A DNA stretch of 64,000 bases from Massilia forsythiae (GTDB lineage: Bacteria; Pseudomonadota; Gammaproteobacteria; Burkholderiales; Burkholderiaceae_D): positions 4,774,001-4,838,000 of the forward strand of contig NZ_CP051685.1 of assembly GCF_012849555.1 (NCBI RefSeq), read 5' to 3'. Below, piece after piece: positions 53,220-62,533 of the stretch. The position numbers were made by a program, and so were the translations under genes. How positions within the stretch are numbered: the stretch's first letter is position 1; the number at the start of each line of letters is the position of its first letter. The notes beneath the pieces are model-generated. The model ran no database searches. It was not told the DNA's origin and saw only the letters and a program-made list of their open reading frames with translations.

Positions 53220-55478
53220 TCAGCCGTGGCCGGGCGCGAAGGGAAAACGCAGTGCCTGGTAGTATTCGAGCGGATGCGCGGGCGCGCGCGTGCCGGGCGG
53301 CAGCGCCAGGCCCGAAACATGCTGGAAGTAGGCCAGGCAGGCGTCGCGCCACCACACGGCGTCGGCATGCTGGCGCGCCAGGCGCTGGGCCACGTCGCCG
53401 CCGCGGCGCGCGTCAACCAGCGGGCGCACGCGCTCCCAGCCGGCCTGCAGCGCCGCCGCTTCCGCCACGCCGCGGTCGTAGTGCGCCACCAGTTCCTGCC
53501 ACAGGGTGCGGCCGGACGGCATGCGGTAGTCCCACGGCAGGTGGTGGAACCACAGCAGCAGTTCGGAAGGGGTAGTGGCCGGGTCGGCGAAGCGGCGCGC
53601 CACCTCGGGCGCGTACTGGAACACCGCCTTGCTGCCGGCGGCGCCGCGTTCGAAGCCGATGCCGTCGCGCCCGGCGCGGTGGTAATACACCGGGTTCCAG
53701 TCGGGCCGCTCCAGGTCGTCGATCCAGGGCGCCGGGCCGTGGTGGTGGCCGGTGCCCATGATGTGGTGCAGGCCGAGCGGCGTCATGTAGTCGACCACCG
53801 CCTCGCGCGAGCGCATCATCAGCGCCGTCACCGGCTCGGTCACGCGTGCGTCCGTGGACCAGGTCTGCGCCGCCCATTCGCGCGCGATGGCGCGGCTGTC
53901 GCCGAGCGGGTCCCAGGCCAGGCGGCCGAAGGCGTACCAGTTGGCCTGGTCGAAGTCCGAGCCGGACCAGTTGCGGCTGCTGCCGATGTTGGCCACGCCG
54001 GCGATCCCACCCACCTTTGCGACATCGTGACCGCCTTCGAGCACCTGCGCCACCGTCAGCGCCGGCGCCGCGGCGCCGCCGGCGCGGGTGTCGAAGCGCA
54101 GTGCTTCCTCGAACAGCGGCCCCAGGTAGGCCAGGTGGGTGGCGAAACCGAGGTACTCCTTGGTGATCTGGAATTCCATCATCAGCGGCGTGGCCGGCAT
54201 GGCGCCGAACAGCGGGTGCACGGGCTCGCGCGGCTGGAAGTCGATCGGCCCGTTCTTCACCTGCACGATGACGTTGGCGTCGAAGCTGCCGTCCAGCGGC
54301 TTGAACTGCTCGTAGGCCTGGGCGGCGCGGTCGTTGTTCTGGCTCGGGTGCGACGCCGGGTTGTAGACGAAGGCGCGCCACATCACGATGCCGCCGTGCG
54401 GCGCCAGCGCGCGCGCCAGCATGTTGGCGCCTTCGGCGTGGTTGCGGCCGTAGTCCTGCGGTCCCGGCTGTCCTTCGGAATTGGCTTTCACCAGGAAGCC
54501 GCCGAAATCCGGTATCGCCGCGTACAGTTCGTCCGCCTTGGCGCGCCACCAGGCCGCCACCGCCGGGTCGAGCGGGTCGGCGGTTTTGGTGGCGCCCAGT
54601 TCCAGCGGGGTCGACCAGCGCACCGACAGGTAGACGCGCATGCCGTACGGGCGCAGCACGCCGGCCACGGCGGCGGCCTTGGCGATGAAGGGCGCGGACA
54701 GCACCGCGGCCTTGGCGTTGACGTTGTTCAGCACCGCGCCGTTGATGCCGAGCGAGGCGTTGGCGCGCGCATAGTCGGTGGTGCGCGGGTCGATCACGTC
54801 CGGCAGTTCCCACCAGTTCCAGATCGATTCGCCGGCATAGCCGCGCTCCACGGTGCGGTCGAGGTTGTCCCAGTGGTCGAGGATGCGGCGTGGCAGGGCC
54901 GGGCTGGACGCCAGTTCGATGCGCGCCAGGTCCCGATCGGCCGCGCCGGTGCCGGTCTGCAGCGCGCGCAGCCAGGCGAAGCTGCCGTACAGCAGGCCGG
55001 TATCGGCGTTGGCGGCGATCAGGATCACGTCCGCATCGCGCAGGCGGGTGCGCTGCACCAGGTAGCCTTCCGGCCCCAGCGCGCGCAGCCTGGCCTGGCC
55101 GGCAAACGACGGCGGCAGGTCGGCGGCGCGCGCCAGCACCACGCTGCCGGCGGCGAGCCGGGTCGCTGCTATTGCGGCGGCGGGCGTGGCCGGCGTGCGG
55201 CCCAGCAGGCCGGCCAGCCCGCGCTGCAGCTCGGCGCGCGCGGCGCGCACGGTCGGGCTGTCCGGCGCCAGGGTGACGATGGCGGCGGCGCTGTCCTGCA
55301 ATTGCGCGCGCGCGGTGGCCGGCAGGGGGCGGTAGCGCAGCCACAGCTCGTAGCCGTCTTCGTCGGCGGCCAGCGCGGGCCGCGCGAGGACCAAGCCGAT
55401 GAGGCATGCCGCCAGCAGGCGCGCCGCCAGGAACAAGACAGAATGCGCGGCTGGACGGCGCGGGAAAAGTCGCTGCAC
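53220..55478 (-). CDS. GH67 alpha-glucuronidase
   Basis: The 752-residue enzyme removes 4-O-methylglucuronic acid from the non-reducing end of xylo-oligosaccharides. GH67 features: RRILDHWDNLDRTVERGYAG, SIWNWWELPD, NGAVLNNVNAK, RPYGMRVYLSVRW, GFLVKANSEGQPGPQDYGRN, MMEFQITKEYLG and GTGHHHGPAPWIDD. A GTG start at 55478 after GGAGA gives a normal signal peptide (VLFLAARLLAACLIGLVLAR); the open frame upstream is not needed. Unlike most GH67 enzymes, which are cytoplasmic, this one appears exported. It is divergent from the LacI gene with shared operators. Confidence 0.93.
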   Translation of the reverse strand: MQRLFPRRPAAHSVLFLAARLLAACLIGLVLARPALAADEDGYELWLRYRPLPATARAQLQDSAAAIVTLAPDSPTVRAARAELQRGLAGLLGRTPATPAAAIAATRLAAGSVVLARAADLPPSFAGQARLRALGPEGYLVQRTRLRDADVILIAANADTGLLYGSFAWLRALQTGTGAADRDLARIELASSPALPRRILDHWDNLDRTVERGYAGESIWNWWELPDVIDPRTTDYARANASLGINGAVLNNVNAKAAVLSAPFIAKAAAVAGVLRPYGMRVYLSVRWSTPLELGATKTADPLDPAVAAWWRAKADELYAAIPDFGGFLVKANSEGQPGPQDYGRNHAEGANMLARALAPHGGIVMWRAFVYNPASHPSQNNDRAAQAYEQFKPLDGSFDANVIVQVKNGPIDFQPREPVHPLFGAMPATPLMMEFQITKEYLGFATHLAYLGPLFEEALRFDTRAGGAAAPALTVAQVLEGGHDVAKVGGIAGVANIGSSRNWSGSDFDQANWYAFGRLAWDPLGDSRAIAREWAAQTWSTDARVTEPVTALMMRSREAVVDYMTPLGLHHIMGTGHHHGPAPWIDDLERPDWNPVYYHRAGRDGIGFERGAAGSKAVFQYAPEVARRFADPATTPSELLLWFHHLPWDYRMPSGRTLWQELVAHYDRGVAEAAALQAGWERVRPLVDARRGGDVAQRLARQHADAVWWRDACLAYFQHVSGLALPPGTRAPAHPLEYYQALRFPFAPGHG

Positions 55479-55553
55479 GAGGTGTCTCCGGTTGTTTTCT
55501 TGACTGCGTTTTTTATGGAAGCGTGGCTCGTGCGAGCTTAACCGGCGGCGCGA

Positions 55554-55667
55554 TGTTAGCGCAAACCTTATTTCGATGAAATCGATTTCTGGGGCCATTG
55601 CCGAGCTAGGCGGCCTATCTACCGCCATCGCTGGGGGTGATGTTCCTGTGCTAAGATAGCGCAAACA
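55554..55667. promoter_or_regulatory. Operators in the GH67/LacI divergent region
   Basis: TGTTAGCGCAAACC (55554-55567) and AGATAGCGCAAACA (55654-55667) flank the intergenic region between the divergent GH67 and LacI genes. Both share the core TAGCGCAAAC and resemble sites before GH74, the SGNH lipoprotein and the GH3 gene. Autoregulation by the adjacent LacI protein is likely. Confidence 0.6.
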
Positions 55668-55693
55668 ACCGCTAGCATAAGGACGCGCCGGAC

Positions 55694-56851
55694 ATGACGA
55701 AAGCCAAAGTAGAGACCATGCAGGAAGAGGTCGAGCGCCGCGGCCAGCCGACCATGGCCGACGTCGCCAAGCTGGCGGGCGTGTCCGCGATGACGGTGTC
55801 GCGCGTCATGAACGGCAAGGGCCTGGTGCGCGAGAGCACGCGGCGCAAGGTGGCCGATGCCGTCACCGCCCTGAACTACACCCCCAACCAGGAAGCGCGC
55901 AATCTGGCCGGTTCCAAGCCGATCCGCGTCGGTTTCCTGTACAGCAATCCGAGCGCCGGCTACCTGAGCGAATTCCTGGTCGGCCTGCTGAACCAGTCGG
56001 GCCTGAACAACGTGCAGCTGTTCGTCGAGAAGTGCGAGGCCGGCCAGCACGAGGAAGCGCAGACCCGCCACCTGATCGAGAACGGCCTGGACGGCATCAT
56101 CCTGCCGCCGCCGCTGTGCGACAGCGAGGCCGTCATCGCCTGCATCGCCGATTCCGGCATCCCGGCGGTGGTGGTGGCCTGCGGCCTGCCGGACGAGCGC
56201 GTGGGCGCGGTCAGCGTCGACGACTACGAGGCCGCCCACCACATGACGCGCCACCTGATCGCCCTGGGCCACCAGCGCATCGGCTTCGTGGTCGGCCACC
56301 CGAACCAGACCGCCAGCGCGCGCCGCCTGGCCGGCCACCGCGCCGCCATCGAGGAAAAGGGCGCCGACAAGTCGGAAGAACTGGTGGTGCAGGGCATGTT
56401 CACCTACCGCTCCGGCCTGGACGCGGCCGAGCACCTGCTGGCGCTGGACGAACGTCCCAGCGCGATCTTCGCCAGCAACGACGACATGGCCGCCGCCGCG
56501 GTGGCGGTGGCGCACCGCCTGGGGCTGGACGTGCCGGGCGACCTGACCGTCACCGGCTTCGACGACACCGCGCTGGCCACCACCATCTGGCCGGAGCTGA
56601 CCACCGTGCGCCAGCCGATCGCCGAGATGGCGCGCGAAGCGGTGCAGTCGCTGGTGCGGCGCGTGCGCGCCCAGCGCGAAGGCGTGGCGGCGGCCCCGGA
56701 GCGGGTGCGCATGGACTTCGAGCTGGTGCGGCGCCAGTCCGACGCCGCCCCGCGCGTGCGCCCGCCGGCGCGCCTGCCGAGCGTCAAGATGCCGGCCAAG
56801 CCGGTCGCCAAGGGCGGCGCCGGCGCCAAGCGCGCGCACGCCGCCGGTTGA
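55694..56851 (+). CDS. LacI-family regulator of xylan/xylose genes (candidate)
   Basis: The 385-residue protein has a typical N-terminal DNA-binding domain (TMADVAKLAGVSAMTVSRVM), a sugar-binding-like domain (RVGFLYSNPSAGYLSEFLVG, SAIFASNDDMAAAAVAVAHR, VTGFDDTALATTIWPELTTV) and an extra basic, Pro-rich C-terminal tail of about 40 residues that most family members lack. It is placed between GH67 and the GH3/Weimberg operon, so it probably represses both in the absence of xylose or xylo-oligosaccharides. It is not closely similar to the two transposon regulators. Confidence 0.9.
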   Translation: MTKAKVETMQEEVERRGQPTMADVAKLAGVSAMTVSRVMNGKGLVRESTRRKVADAVTALNYTPNQEARNLAGSKPIRVGFLYSNPSAGYLSEFLVGLLNQSGLNNVQLFVEKCEAGQHEEAQTRHLIENGLDGIILPPPLCDSEAVIACIADSGIPAVVVACGLPDERVGAVSVDDYEAAHHMTRHLIALGHQRIGFVVGHPNQTASARRLAGHRAAIEEKGADKSEELVVQGMFTYRSGLDAAEHLLALDERPSAIFASNDDMAAAAVAVAHRLGLDVPGDLTVTGFDDTALATTIWPELTTVRQPIAEMAREAVQSLVRRVRAQREGVAAAPERVRMDFELVRRQSDAAPRVRPPARLPSVKMPAKPVAKGGAGAKRAHAAG

Positions 56852-57164
56852 ACCGGCTTGCCGACGCGTCCGGCCGCTGCATGGAGCGCGGCGACGCGGG
56901 TGCCGCATGAACGCGTGGACGGCGCGCGCGTCGCGTCGAATCGCACGTCCCCACCGAGCCGTCCACCCTGCGCCAGCATCACTCGTAGGCGCCCACTATT
57001 TCATTGACAACCACTAATTTCGCCGTTTAGACTCCGATGATTGCGGTAACATTTCTGTTATGGAAATGTTCGATTTCTGTGGCAGCGCACAACGATTTGC
57101 AGCAAGCAAACGTCCGCCGGCATGACCGGCGGGATATAACGACAAGCAGTGGAGACGAAAATCG
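56852..57164. other. Intergenic region between lacI-type gene and GH3 operon
   Basis: The 313 bases hold the GH3 promoter and operator at 57004-57051 and the GH3 ribosome binding region. The left half shows no gene or clear structure. Confidence 0.6.
57004..57051 (+). promoter_or_regulatory. Promoter and LacI-type operator of the GH3/Weimberg operon
   Basis: TTGACA (57004-57009) and TTTAGA (57026-57031) are 16 bases apart. TGATTGCGGTAACA (57038-57051) follows, covering the probable transcription start. The layout is the same as before the SGNH lipoprotein at 10810. Confidence 0.65.
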
Positions 57165-59570
57165 ATGGCAATCAAACGTAGGGAATTCCTGGCGACCGTC
57201 GGCAGCGCGGCCGGCCTGGCGACCGTGGGCAGCGTGCCCGCGCTGGCGCATGCGGCCCAGGCGGCGGCGTCCGGCGGCGCGCCGTTGTACAAGCAGGCCG
57301 GCGCCGCGGTCGACGCGCGCGTGGACGACCTGCTGCGGCGCATGACGCTGGACGAAAAGATCGCCCAGATGCAGTGCGTGTGGCAGCAGAAGGCGGCGCT
57401 GCAGAACCCGGACACCAGCTTCTCCGCCGACAAGGCGGCCAAGGCGCACCCGCACGGCATGGGCATGTTCGCCCGGCCCTCGGACCGCCAGCTGGGCGCG
57501 GCCACGGCCGCCGGCGACGCCGGCGAGACCGCCCACCGCGGCCCGAAGGAGACCGCCGACTACGTCAACGCCGTGCAGAAGTGGGCCATGGAGCGCACCC
57601 GCCTGGGCATCCCGGTGCTGATGCACGAGGAAGCGCTGCACGGCTATGTGACGCGCGAGGCGACCAGCTTCCCGCAGGCGATCGGCCTGGCCTCCAGCTT
57701 CGACCCGGCCCTGGTGACGAAGATCTTCGGCGTGGCCGCGCGCGAGATGCGCGCGCGCGGCGCCAACCTGGCGCTGGCGCCGGTGGTGGACGTGGCGCGC
57801 GAGCCGCGCTGGGGCCGCATCGAGGAAACCTACGGCGAAGACCCGCACCTGTGCGGCGTGATGGGCAAGGCCGCGGTGATCGGCTTTTCCGGCGAGACGC
57901 TGCCGCTGGCGCCGGACAAGGTCTACGCCACCCTGAAGCACATGACCGGCCACGGCCAGCCCGAGAGCGGCACCAACATCGGCCCGGCCAACCTGGGCGA
58001 GCGCACGCTGCGCGAGGATTTCTTCCCGCCGTTCGAAAAGGTCATCCGCGAGACGAAGATCGCCGCCGTCATGCCGTCGTATAACGAAATCGACGGCTTG
58101 CCCTCGCACGCCAACCGCTGGCTGCTGACCGACGTGCTGCGCAAGGAATGGGGCTTCAAGGGCGTCACCGTGTCCGACTACATGGCGGTCAACGAGCTGA
58201 TCACGCGCCACCACCTGGCCGCCACGCCCAAGGAAGCGGCGCTGCGCGCGGTCAAGGCCGGGGTCGACATCGAGACCCCGGACCCGCTGGGCTACCTGAC
58301 CCTGGCCGAGCTGGTCAAGGAAAACAAGATCGCCGTGGCCGAACTCGACGCCATGGTGCGCCGCATCCTGAAACTGAAATTCGAGGCCGGCCTGTTCGAG
58401 AATCCGTACGCGGATGCCGCCCAGGCCGATGCCCGCACCGCCACGCCGGATGCGATCGCGCTGGCGCTGGAGGCGGCGCGCCGCAGCGCCGTGCTGCTGA
58501 AAAACGACAAGAATCTGCTGCCGCTGCAGGCAAATAAAGTCGGCAAGATGCTGCTGCTCGGCACCCACGCCAAGGACACGCCGATCGGCGGCTATTCCGA
58601 CGTGCCGCGCCACGTGGTCTCGGTCTACGAAGGCTTGCAGAAGGAAGCGCAGGCGCAGGGCTTTGCGCTGGCCTACGCGGAAGGCGTGCGCCTGACCGAG
58701 GGCCGCGTGTGGGGCAAGGACGAGATCGTCTTTACCAAGCCGGAAGTCAACGCGCGCCTGATCGCCGAGGCGGTCGCGGCGGCGAAATCGGCCGACACCA
58801 TCGTCATGGTCCTGGGCGACAACGAGCAGACCGCACGCGAAGCCTGGGCCGACAACCACCTGGGCGACCGCACCTCGCTGGACCTGATCGGCCAGCAGAA
58901 CGACCTGGCGCGCGCCATCTTCGCGCTGAACAAGCCGACCGTGGTGGTGCTGCTGAACGGGCGTCCCTTGTCGGTCAACCTGCTGGCCGAACGCGCCGAT
59001 GCGCTGCTGGAATGCTGGTACATGGGCCAGGAGACCGGCCACGCGGTGGCCGACCTGCTGTTCGGCCGCGCCAACCCGGGCGGCAAGCTGCCGGTCTCGA
59101 TCGCGCGCGACACCGGCCAGCTGCCGGTGTTCTACAACCGCAAGCCGAGCAGCCGGCGCGGCTACATCGACGGCGTCACCACGCCCTTGTACCCGTTCGG
59201 CTTCGGCCTGTCGTACACCCGCTTCGAGATCGGCGAGCCGCGCCTGGAGCAGGCCCGCATCGGCACGGGCGGCAGCACGCGCGCCCTGGTCGAGGTGCGC
59301 AACAGCGGCAGCCGCCGCGGCGACGAGGTGGTGCAGCTGTACATCCGCGACGACGTCAGCTCGGTCACCCGGCCGCTGCTGGAACTGAAGGGCTTCCAGC
59401 GCGTGACCCTGGAGCCGGGCGAGCGCCGCACGCTCGCCTTCGACATCAAGCCGACCGACCTGTGGTTCTACAATGCCGACATGCAGCGCGTGGTGGAGCC
59501 GGGCACCTTTACCATTTTCGCCGGACCGAACAGCGCGGACCTGAAGAAGACCACGCTGACGGTGGCGTAA
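57165..59570 (+). CDS. GH3 beta-xylosidase/beta-glucosidase
   Basis: The 801-residue enzyme has a Tat-like signal (KRREFLATVGSAAGLATVGS). The GH3 N-terminal barrel carries LMHEEALHG (about 152), RWGRIEETYGEDP (about 215), KHMTGHG and the nucleophile Asp338 in VTVSDYM. The C-terminal alpha/beta domain and a fibronectin-type domain (VEVRNSGSRRGDEVVQLYIR) follow. As the first gene of an operon for xylose oxidation, beta-xylosidase is the likely activity. It is exported, so xylose would be released in the periplasm. Confidence 0.92.
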   Translation: MAIKRREFLATVGSAAGLATVGSVPALAHAAQAAASGGAPLYKQAGAAVDARVDDLLRRMTLDEKIAQMQCVWQQKAALQNPDTSFSADKAAKAHPHGMGMFARPSDRQLGAATAAGDAGETAHRGPKETADYVNAVQKWAMERTRLGIPVLMHEEALHGYVTREATSFPQAIGLASSFDPALVTKIFGVAAREMRARGANLALAPVVDVAREPRWGRIEETYGEDPHLCGVMGKAAVIGFSGETLPLAPDKVYATLKHMTGHGQPESGTNIGPANLGERTLREDFFPPFEKVIRETKIAAVMPSYNEIDGLPSHANRWLLTDVLRKEWGFKGVTVSDYMAVNELITRHHLAATPKEAALRAVKAGVDIETPDPLGYLTLAELVKENKIAVAELDAMVRRILKLKFEAGLFENPYADAAQADARTATPDAIALALEAARRSAVLLKNDKNLLPLQANKVGKMLLLGTHAKDTPIGGYSDVPRHVVSVYEGLQKEAQAQGFALAYAEGVRLTEGRVWGKDEIVFTKPEVNARLIAEAVAAAKSADTIVMVLGDNEQTAREAWADNHLGDRTSLDLIGQQNDLARAIFALNKPTVVVLLNGRPLSVNLLAERADALLECWYMGQETGHAVADLLFGRANPGGKLPVSIARDTGQLPVFYNRKPSSRRGYIDGVTTPLYPFGFGLSYTRFEIGEPRLEQARIGTGGSTRALVEVRNSGSRRGDEVVQLYIRDDVSSVTRPLLELKGFQRVTLEPGERRTLAFDIKPTDLWFYNADMQRVVEPGTFTIFAGPNSADLKKTTLTVA

Positions 59571-59601
59571 GCCATCCGGCACCATCTACACGAGAGACAT
59601 C

Positions 59602-60813
59602 ATGACAGCACAACAAGCGAACCTCCTGCCGGACGACCTGGACAATGCGTTGCTGGTGGGCCGCGTGTGGCGCCCCGCCGGCGCAGCGCAGGCCGTGGCC
59701 GGCCCGGCCGTGGTGGCCGTGCGGCGCGGCCGCGTGGTCGACATCACCCGCCACGCGGCGACCGTGTCCGACCTGTTCGAGCGCGACGACGCCGCCGCCA
59801 TCGTGCGCGGCGCCGAAGGCGAGGACCTTGGCGACGTGGCCGAGCTGATGCTGGCGGCGCCCACCGCCGGCGGCCAAGACGGCGACGTGCCGCGCCTGCT
59901 GGCCCCGTGCGACCTGCAAGCCATCAAGGCCTGCGGCGTCACCTTCGCGGTGAGCCTGCTGGAACGCGTGATCGAGGAGCAGGCCAAGGGCGACCCGGCG
60001 CGCGCGACCGAATTGCGCGGCCAGCTGCAGGCCTCGATCGGCACCAACCTTTCCGAGATCAAGCCGGGTTCCGACGCCGCGCTGCGCCTGAAGACCGAGC
60101 TGTCCGGCCGCGGCCTGTGGTCGCAGTACATGGAAGTCGGCATCGGCCCGTATGCCGAGGTGTTCACCAAGTCGCAGCCGATGTCGGCGGTCGGCCATGG
60201 CGTCGAGGTCGGCCTGCACCCGGCCTCGCACTGGAACAACCCGGAGCCGGAAATCGTGCTGGCGGTGAACAGCCGCGGCCAGGTGGTCGGCGCCACGCTC
60301 GGCAACGACGTCAACCTGCGCGACATCGAGGGCCGCAGCGCGCTCCTGCTGGGCAAGGCCAAGGACAACAACGGTTCCTGCGCGATCGGCCCCTTCATCC
60401 GCCTGTTCGACAACGGCTTCACGCTGGACACGCTGCGCCAGTGCGAAGTGCGCATGCTGATCGAAGGCGTCGACGACGGCTTCGAGCTGGAAGGCAGGAG
60501 CCGCATGCGCGAGATCAGCCGCGACCCGCTCGACCTGGTCGCCCAGACCTGCGGCGCCCACCACCAGTATCCGGACGGCTTCATGCTGTTCCTGGGTACG
60601 ATGTTCTCGCCGATCAAGGACCGCGACAGCGCGGGCGGCGGCTTCACCCACCACGCCGGCGACCGCGTCAGCATCTCGACGCCGTCGCTGGGCACGCTGG
60701 TCAACAGCGTCCAGCGCAGCGACGAGATCGCGCCCTGGACCTTCGGCGTGCGTGCCCTGTACGACAACCTGGCGCGGCGCGGCCTGCTCGCCGCCGCCAA
60801 CCCAACCGCCTGA
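59602..60813 (+). CDS. xylX: 2-keto-3-deoxy-pentonate dehydratase, FAH family (Weimberg pathway)
   Basis: The 403-residue protein belongs to the fumarylacetoacetate-hydrolase fold in the long XylX-type form. Signatures are SIGTNLSEIKPGSDAALRLK, EVGIGPYAEVFTKSQPMSAV, NNPEPEIVLAVNSRGQVVG and GNDVNLRDIEGRSALLLGKA with metal ligands. It dehydrates 2-keto-3-deoxy-D-xylonate to 2-oxoglutarate semialdehyde. The neighbours encode xylose dehydrogenase, lactonase and xylonate dehydratase, so the pathway assignment is strong. It follows the GH3 gene by 31 bases. Confidence 0.9.
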   Translation: MTAQQANLLPDDLDNALLVGRVWRPAGAAQAVAGPAVVAVRRGRVVDITRHAATVSDLFERDDAAAIVRGAEGEDLGDVAELMLAAPTAGGQDGDVPRLLAPCDLQAIKACGVTFAVSLLERVIEEQAKGDPARATELRGQLQASIGTNLSEIKPGSDAALRLKTELSGRGLWSQYMEVGIGPYAEVFTKSQPMSAVGHGVEVGLHPASHWNNPEPEIVLAVNSRGQVVGATLGNDVNLRDIEGRSALLLGKAKDNNGSCAIGPFIRLFDNGFTLDTLRQCEVRMLIEGVDDGFELEGRSRMREISRDPLDLVAQTCGAHHQYPDGFMLFLGTMFSPIKDRDSAGGGFTHHAGDRVSISTPSLGTLVNSVQRSDEIAPWTFGVRALYDNLARRGLLAAANPTA

Positions 60814-60843
60814 GCGGCGTTTTCACTGGAATTCGAACATCAC

Positions 60844-61635
60844 ATGTCAGACACCAATCAACAAGCTTTCGTCTACGCGACCTATCCCGACCTGGCCGGC
60901 AAGCGTGTGGTCATCACCGGCGGCGGCAGCGGCATCGGCGCCGAACTGGTCAGCGCCTTCGTGGGCCAGGGCGCACGCGTCTGGTTCCTCGATATCGCCG
61001 AGGAAGCCGGCCGCGCACTGGAACAGAAACTGGCCGGCGCGGCCCAGCCGGCGCGCTTCGTCAAGTGCGACCTGACCGACATCCCGGCGCTGCAGGCCAC
61101 CTTCGCCGCCATCGTCGCCGAAGCCGGCGCGGTCGACATCCTGCTCAACAACGCGGCCAACGACGACCGCCACGAGATCGAGGACGTCACCCCGGCCTAC
61201 TGGGACAACCGCATGGCGGTCAACCTGCGCCATAAATTCTTTTGCTCGCAGGCCGTCATTCCCGGCATGAAGGCGCAGAACTACGGCGTGATCCTGAACT
61301 TCGGCTCGATCTCGTGGTACCTGGCCTCGTCGCAGCTGGACCTGTACATGACCGCCAAGGCCGGCATCGAAGGCATGACGCGCGGCATGGCACGCGACCT
61401 CGGCAAGTACGGCATCCGCGCCAACACCGTGGTGCCGGGCGCGGTGCGCACCCCGCGCCAGCAGGCGCTGTGGCACACGCCGGAAGAAGAGGCGCGCATC
61501 CTGGCCGGCCAGTGCATCCAGGAGCGCGTCGAGATGCAGGACGTGGCGGCCTTGTCGCTGTTCCTGGCCTCGAGCAACGGCCGCCGCTGCAGCGGCCGCG
61601 AATACTTCGTCGACGCGGGATGGTACGGCGCATGA
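60844..61635 (+). CDS. xylB: D-xylose 1-dehydrogenase, SDR family
   Basis: The 263-residue NAD-dependent enzyme resembles Caulobacter XylB: YPDLAGKRVVITGGGSGIGA, NNAANDDRHEIEDVTPAYWD, NFGSISWYLASSQLDLYMTA (Ser and Tyr) followed by KAGIEGMTRGMARDLG (Lys), and a C-terminus GREYFVDAGWYGA. It oxidises D-xylose to D-xylonolactone. It is coupled by an ATGA overlap to the following lactonase gene. Confidence 0.93.
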   Translation: MSDTNQQAFVYATYPDLAGKRVVITGGGSGIGAELVSAFVGQGARVWFLDIAEEAGRALEQKLAGAAQPARFVKCDLTDIPALQATFAAIVAEAGAVDILLNNAANDDRHEIEDVTPAYWDNRMAVNLRHKFFCSQAVIPGMKAQNYGVILNFGSISWYLASSQLDLYMTAKAGIEGMTRGMARDLGKYGIRANTVVPGAVRTPRQQALWHTPEEEARILAGQCIQERVEMQDVAALSLFLASSNGRRCSGREYFVDAGWYGA

Positions 61636-62528
61636 GCATCGACGACAAACTGGAAGGCATCACGCCGGTTCCGTTGTGGGAAGTCGGCGCGATCCTCGGC
61701 GAGGGCGTGCTGTGGGACGCGCCCAATCGACGCGTGTGGTTCGTCGACATCAAGGGCCGGCGCCTGCACCGCTGCGCGCACGACGGCGCCGACCGGCGCA
61801 GCTGGGATGCGCCGGGCCAGGTCAGCTTCATCGTGCCGGCTTCCGACGGCAGCATGGTGTGCTCGCTGGAAGACGGCATGTACCGCTTCGACGACGCCAC
61901 CGGCGAGTTCCACCCGCTGGCCAAGGTCGAGGCGGACGACACCGGCAACCGCTTCAACGACGGCTACGTCGACGCCGCCGGCCGCCTGTGGTTCGGCTCG
62001 ATGGACGACGGCGAGAGCGCCCCGACCGGGGCGCTGTACCGCTACGACGGCCGCCACGTGGCGCGCATGGATGACGGCTATATCATCACCAACGGCCCGG
62101 CGGCCAGCCCGGACGGACGCACGCTGTACCACACCGACACGCTCGGCAAGAAGGTGTACGCCTTCGACCTGGCGGCCGACGGCGCGCTGGCGAACAAACG
62201 CCTGTTCGTGGAACTGAACGAAGGCGGCGGCCACCCGGACGGTATGGCGGTCGACGCCGACGGCTGCGTCTGGATCGCCACCTTCGGCGGCTGGCGCATC
62301 GACCGCTACGACGCCGGCGGCAACAAAGTCGGCGAAGTGCGCTTCCCGTGCTCGAACATCACCAAGCTGGCCTTCGGCGGCGGCGACCTGCGCACCGCCT
62401 ACGTGACCACGGCGCGCAAGGGCTTGTCGGAAGAGAAGCTGGCGCAGCAGCCGCTGGCCGGCGCGCTGTTCACCTTCCGCGCCGAAACGCCGGGCCTGCC
62501 GCAGCACGTGCTGCGCATCGAGGAGTGA
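61632..62528 (+). CDS. xylC: Xylonolactonase, SMP-30 family
   Basis: The 298-residue protein is an SMP-30 propeller with LGEGVLWDAPNRRVWFVDIK (Glu), NRFNDGYVDAAGRLWFGSMD (Asn), IITNGPAASPDGRTLYHTDT and GHPDGMAVDADGCVWIATFG (Asp). It opens xylonolactone to xylonate. The ATGA overlap with xylB and the next gene 5 bases after its stop support one transcript. The ATG at 61632 is the first that follows the xylB frame. Confidence 0.92.
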   Translation: MSIDDKLEGITPVPLWEVGAILGEGVLWDAPNRRVWFVDIKGRRLHRCAHDGADRRSWDAPGQVSFIVPASDGSMVCSLEDGMYRFDDATGEFHPLAKVEADDTGNRFNDGYVDAAGRLWFGSMDDGESAPTGALYRYDGRHVARMDDGYIITNGPAASPDGRTLYHTDTLGKKVYAFDLAADGALANKRLFVELNEGGGHPDGMAVDADGCVWIATFGGWRIDRYDAGGNKVGEVRFPCSNITKLAFGGGDLRTAYVTTARKGLSEEKLAQQPLAGALFTFRAETPGLPQHVLRIEE

Positions 62529-62533
62529 GACGA

